From Rhodocyclaceae bacterium (GTDB lineage Bacteria; Pseudomonadota; Gammaproteobacteria; Burkholderiales; Rhodocyclaceae), in NCBI GenBank assembly GCA_018262875.1, contig JADFDL010000087.1, forward strand, positions 1 through 7,058: a stretch of 7,058 nucleotides of DNA, written 5' to 3'. The notes beneath the pieces were generated by a model. That model ran no database searches and had not been told where the DNA came from. It worked only from the letters and a program-made list of their open reading frames with translations. Positions 5,881 through 7,058 of this stretch are shown in pieces; position 1 is the first letter of the stretch; each line of letters begins with the position of its first letter. Both the position numbers and the translations under genes were made by a program.

Positions 5881-6450
5881 TTACTGCGGTTTGCCGAGCA
5901 AGGCGCCTTTCAGGTCGTTCTGCGCCGGGTCCTCGCCCAGCCAGACCTTGAGCAGACCGGTGTAGAAATCCTCGCCCGGGATGTCCTTGCCTTTGGGCTG
6001 GCCGCCGATGGTCAACACGGTGCCTTTTTCCGGAATCCAGTCAAAGACGATACTGGTGCCGGCCTTGATCTCGCCGAGCGCGACGACGGTGTCAGCCAGT
6101 TGTTTGATGCGATCCTTGAGCGCGGCTTTTTCGGCATCGGTGCTGTTGTCGTTGATGCCGCCGCTGACGGCGTTGGCGAAGGTGTCGCCGGAGATATCCT
6201 TGATCAGGCCGATGGCGACACGCTTCGGCCCCTTGGCGGCCAGTGCGGCCTTGGCGTCCGTGGCCTTGGCCGGCAGGTAGAGCGCTATCACGTAGCGTTT
6301 GCCGAACTTGGAGCGCACGCCGGTGCCGTTGATGACCAGTTCGGCGTTGCCGAGCTTGATCCTGTCGTCGAACTTGAAGCCCTCCAGTTCGGCGGCCTGG
6401 GCGAGACTCAGGGCGAGGGCGGCGAGCACCGCCAGCAGAAGTTTCTTCAT
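5881..6450 (-). CDS. Exported chalcone isomerase-like domain protein
   Basis: This is a 189-residue predicted periplasmic protein of the bacterial chalcone-isomerase-like group (Chalcone_3-type fold). The group is related by fold to plant chalcone isomerase and fatty-acid-binding proteins, but in bacteria mostly has no known activity. A signal peptide occupies residues 1-19 (KKLLLAVLAALALSLAQA, cut at AQA/AE). Family landmarks are LVINGTGVRSKFGKRYVIALYLP (38-60), the charged helix region IKDISGDTFANAVSGG (83-98), FDWIPEKGTVLTIGGQPKG (136-154) and the C-terminal FYTGLLKVWLGEDP (162-175) ending in LLGKPQ. The Shine-Dalgarno AGGAGG (6460-6455, 4 nt from the ATG) is very strong and overlaps the hydratase stop codon, so the two are one transcription unit. 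It may bind a fatty or aromatic ligand; catalysis is not established. No terminator follows before the TAXI promoter. Confidence 0.85.
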   Translation of the reverse strand: MKKLLLAVLAALALSLAQAAELEGFKFDDRIKLGNAELVINGTGVRSKFGKRYVIALYLPAKATDAKAALAAKGPKRVAIGLIKDISGDTFANAVSGGINDNSTDAEKAALKDRIKQLADTVVALGEIKAGTSIVFDWIPEKGTVLTIGGQPKGKDIPGEDFYTGLLKVWLGEDPAQNDLKGALLGKPQ

Positions 6451-6459
6451 GACACCTCC

Positions 6460-7058
6460 TTACTTGAAACGGACCGACACGCTCGGGTTGCCCGGCAGGC
6501 CTTCGTAGGTGACCGTGATGGTCATGCCCGCCTTCTGGAAATTGGGCGGCGTGAAGGAGCCGAGGCTGAGGATGTCGCCGGCGCGCAGCTTGCCACCGGA
6601 TTTGGCCACGTCGTCCGCCAGCCAGACGACGGCGTTGAGCGGGTGGCCGAGGATGGCCGCGCCGGGCACCCTGGCGAGTTCCTTGCCGTCCTGGTCGCGC
6701 ATGACGACCGTCATCTTGCCCAGCGCATCGGCCATCTCCGGCGTGGGCGCGATCGGCTTGCCCAGCACGCCAAGGCGGGCGCCGACGTTGAAGGAGGTGA
6801 TGATGGCGGCACTCAACGGTTGTTCCTTGACCGTCACCAGATCGGGCAACTCGATGAAGGGGCGGATGTTCGCCAGGTGCTTCATCACATCGGCCGGGGT
6901 CTTCGCCTGGTTGATGCCCTCATCCTTGACCACCACCACCAGGTCGGCTTCGAAGAACGGAATCGCACCGAACTTGACCGGCACTTCGGCGCCGTCGTCG
7001 AGCAGCATTTTCTCCAGCAACGCGCCGCGTACCGGTTCGGTGGTGTTGAAGCGCTTCT
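6460..7058 (-). CDS. FAH-superfamily / 2-keto-4-pentenoate hydratase-like protein (5' part cut by window edge)
   Basis: The frame is open through the right edge: 198 codons are visible and the true start lies outside. Family members (MhpD, 2-oxopent-4-enoate hydratase, 4-oxalocrotonate decarboxylase) use a divalent metal to hydrate or decarboxylate short 2-keto acids, often in meta-cleavage of aromatics. Visible support is FFEADLVVVVKDEG (34-47 of the visible part), matching the metal-ligand strand with Glu36-x-Asp38; a possible third ligand Glu69 (FIELPDL); AAILGHPLNAVVWLADDVA (133-151), matching the family's lG.P..al.WLA segment; and LRAGDILSLGSFTPP (157-171). Two things are unusual: the metal motif is ExD rather than the common ExE, and FNVGARLG stands where family enzymes usually have a DNAS-type motif. 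The neighbouring gene makes an exported protein, so whether this one is also exported is a fair question; its N-terminus is not visible. The exact reaction is not assignable. Confidence 0.75.
   Translation of the reverse strand, partial: KRFNTTEPVRGALLEKMLLDDGAEVPVKFGAIPFFEADLVVVVKDEGINQAKTPADVMKHLANIRPFIELPDLVTVKEQPLSAAIITSFNVGARLGVLGKPIAPTPEMADALGKMTVVMRDQDGKELARVPGAAILGHPLNAVVWLADDVAKSGGKLRAGDILSLGSFTPPNFQKAGMTITVTYEGLPGNPSVSVRFK

Noticed and set aside
7018..7020. TTG at 7020 as the hydratase start
   Set aside because: The frame remains open to the window edge, and family members have about 60 or more additional N-terminal residues, so the gene is cut rather than starting here.
1..7058. 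CRISPR arrays, insertion sequences, attachment sites and defence genes
   Set aside because: I searched by eye for regularly spaced repeats, transposase motifs and tRNA-flanked direct repeats and found none. The only recombinase is the housekeeping XerD, not a phage integrase.

Overview
The window reads as chromosomal DNA of a high-GC betaproteobacterium. Rhodocyclales (the Azoarcus/Thauera kind) is my guess, from gene content, GC-rich codon use and the mix of core genes with a TAXI-type TRAP transporter. This is inference and not a database match. Almost all of the window is coding. Only one stretch over 300 bases (790-1142) lacks a protein gene.

Left end (1-811): a divergent pair of housekeeping genes. 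plsY (phospholipid synthesis, cut by the window edge) runs leftward and folB (folate synthesis) runs rightward from a 44-bp shared control region. The same neighbourhood is known from E. coli. A perfect palindrome of REP type sits on the folB stop codon.

Middle gap (812-1142): no protein gene, but a good sigma70-type promoter on the + strand (943-971) is followed by a run of hairpins ending in a terminator-like stem (1100-1119). I read this as an unassigned small RNA gene of about 150 nt, convergent with xerD.

Right of that, everything is on the minus strand. In transcription order from 5867 down to 1143 comes a tightly packed train: a -10 box, a TAXI periplasmic receptor, a DUF1850 periplasmic protein, a fused 4TM/12TM TRAP permease, ogt (DNA alkyl repair) and xerD (chromosome dimer resolution). 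Spacings are 8 nt, then overlaps of 8, 4 and 14 nt. The first three genes form an uptake system: the receptor captures an organic anion in the periplasm and the permease moves it by ion gradient. DUF1850 is a frequent but uncharacterised companion. ogt and xerD appear to ride on the same transcript, which is the most notable layout feature here.

Upstream of that operon (5881-7058) is a second minus-strand pair: a 3' fragment of a FAH/2-keto-4-pentenoate hydratase-like protein, then an exported chalcone-isomerase-like protein whose Shine-Dalgarno overlaps the hydratase stop codon. Their substrate is not evident.

There is no mobile element, CRISPR array, tRNA or rRNA in the window. The best candidate for something undescribed is the small RNA in the folB-xerD gap. 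The TAXI/DUF1850/TRAP/ogt/xerD coupling and the hydratase/CHI-like pair come next.
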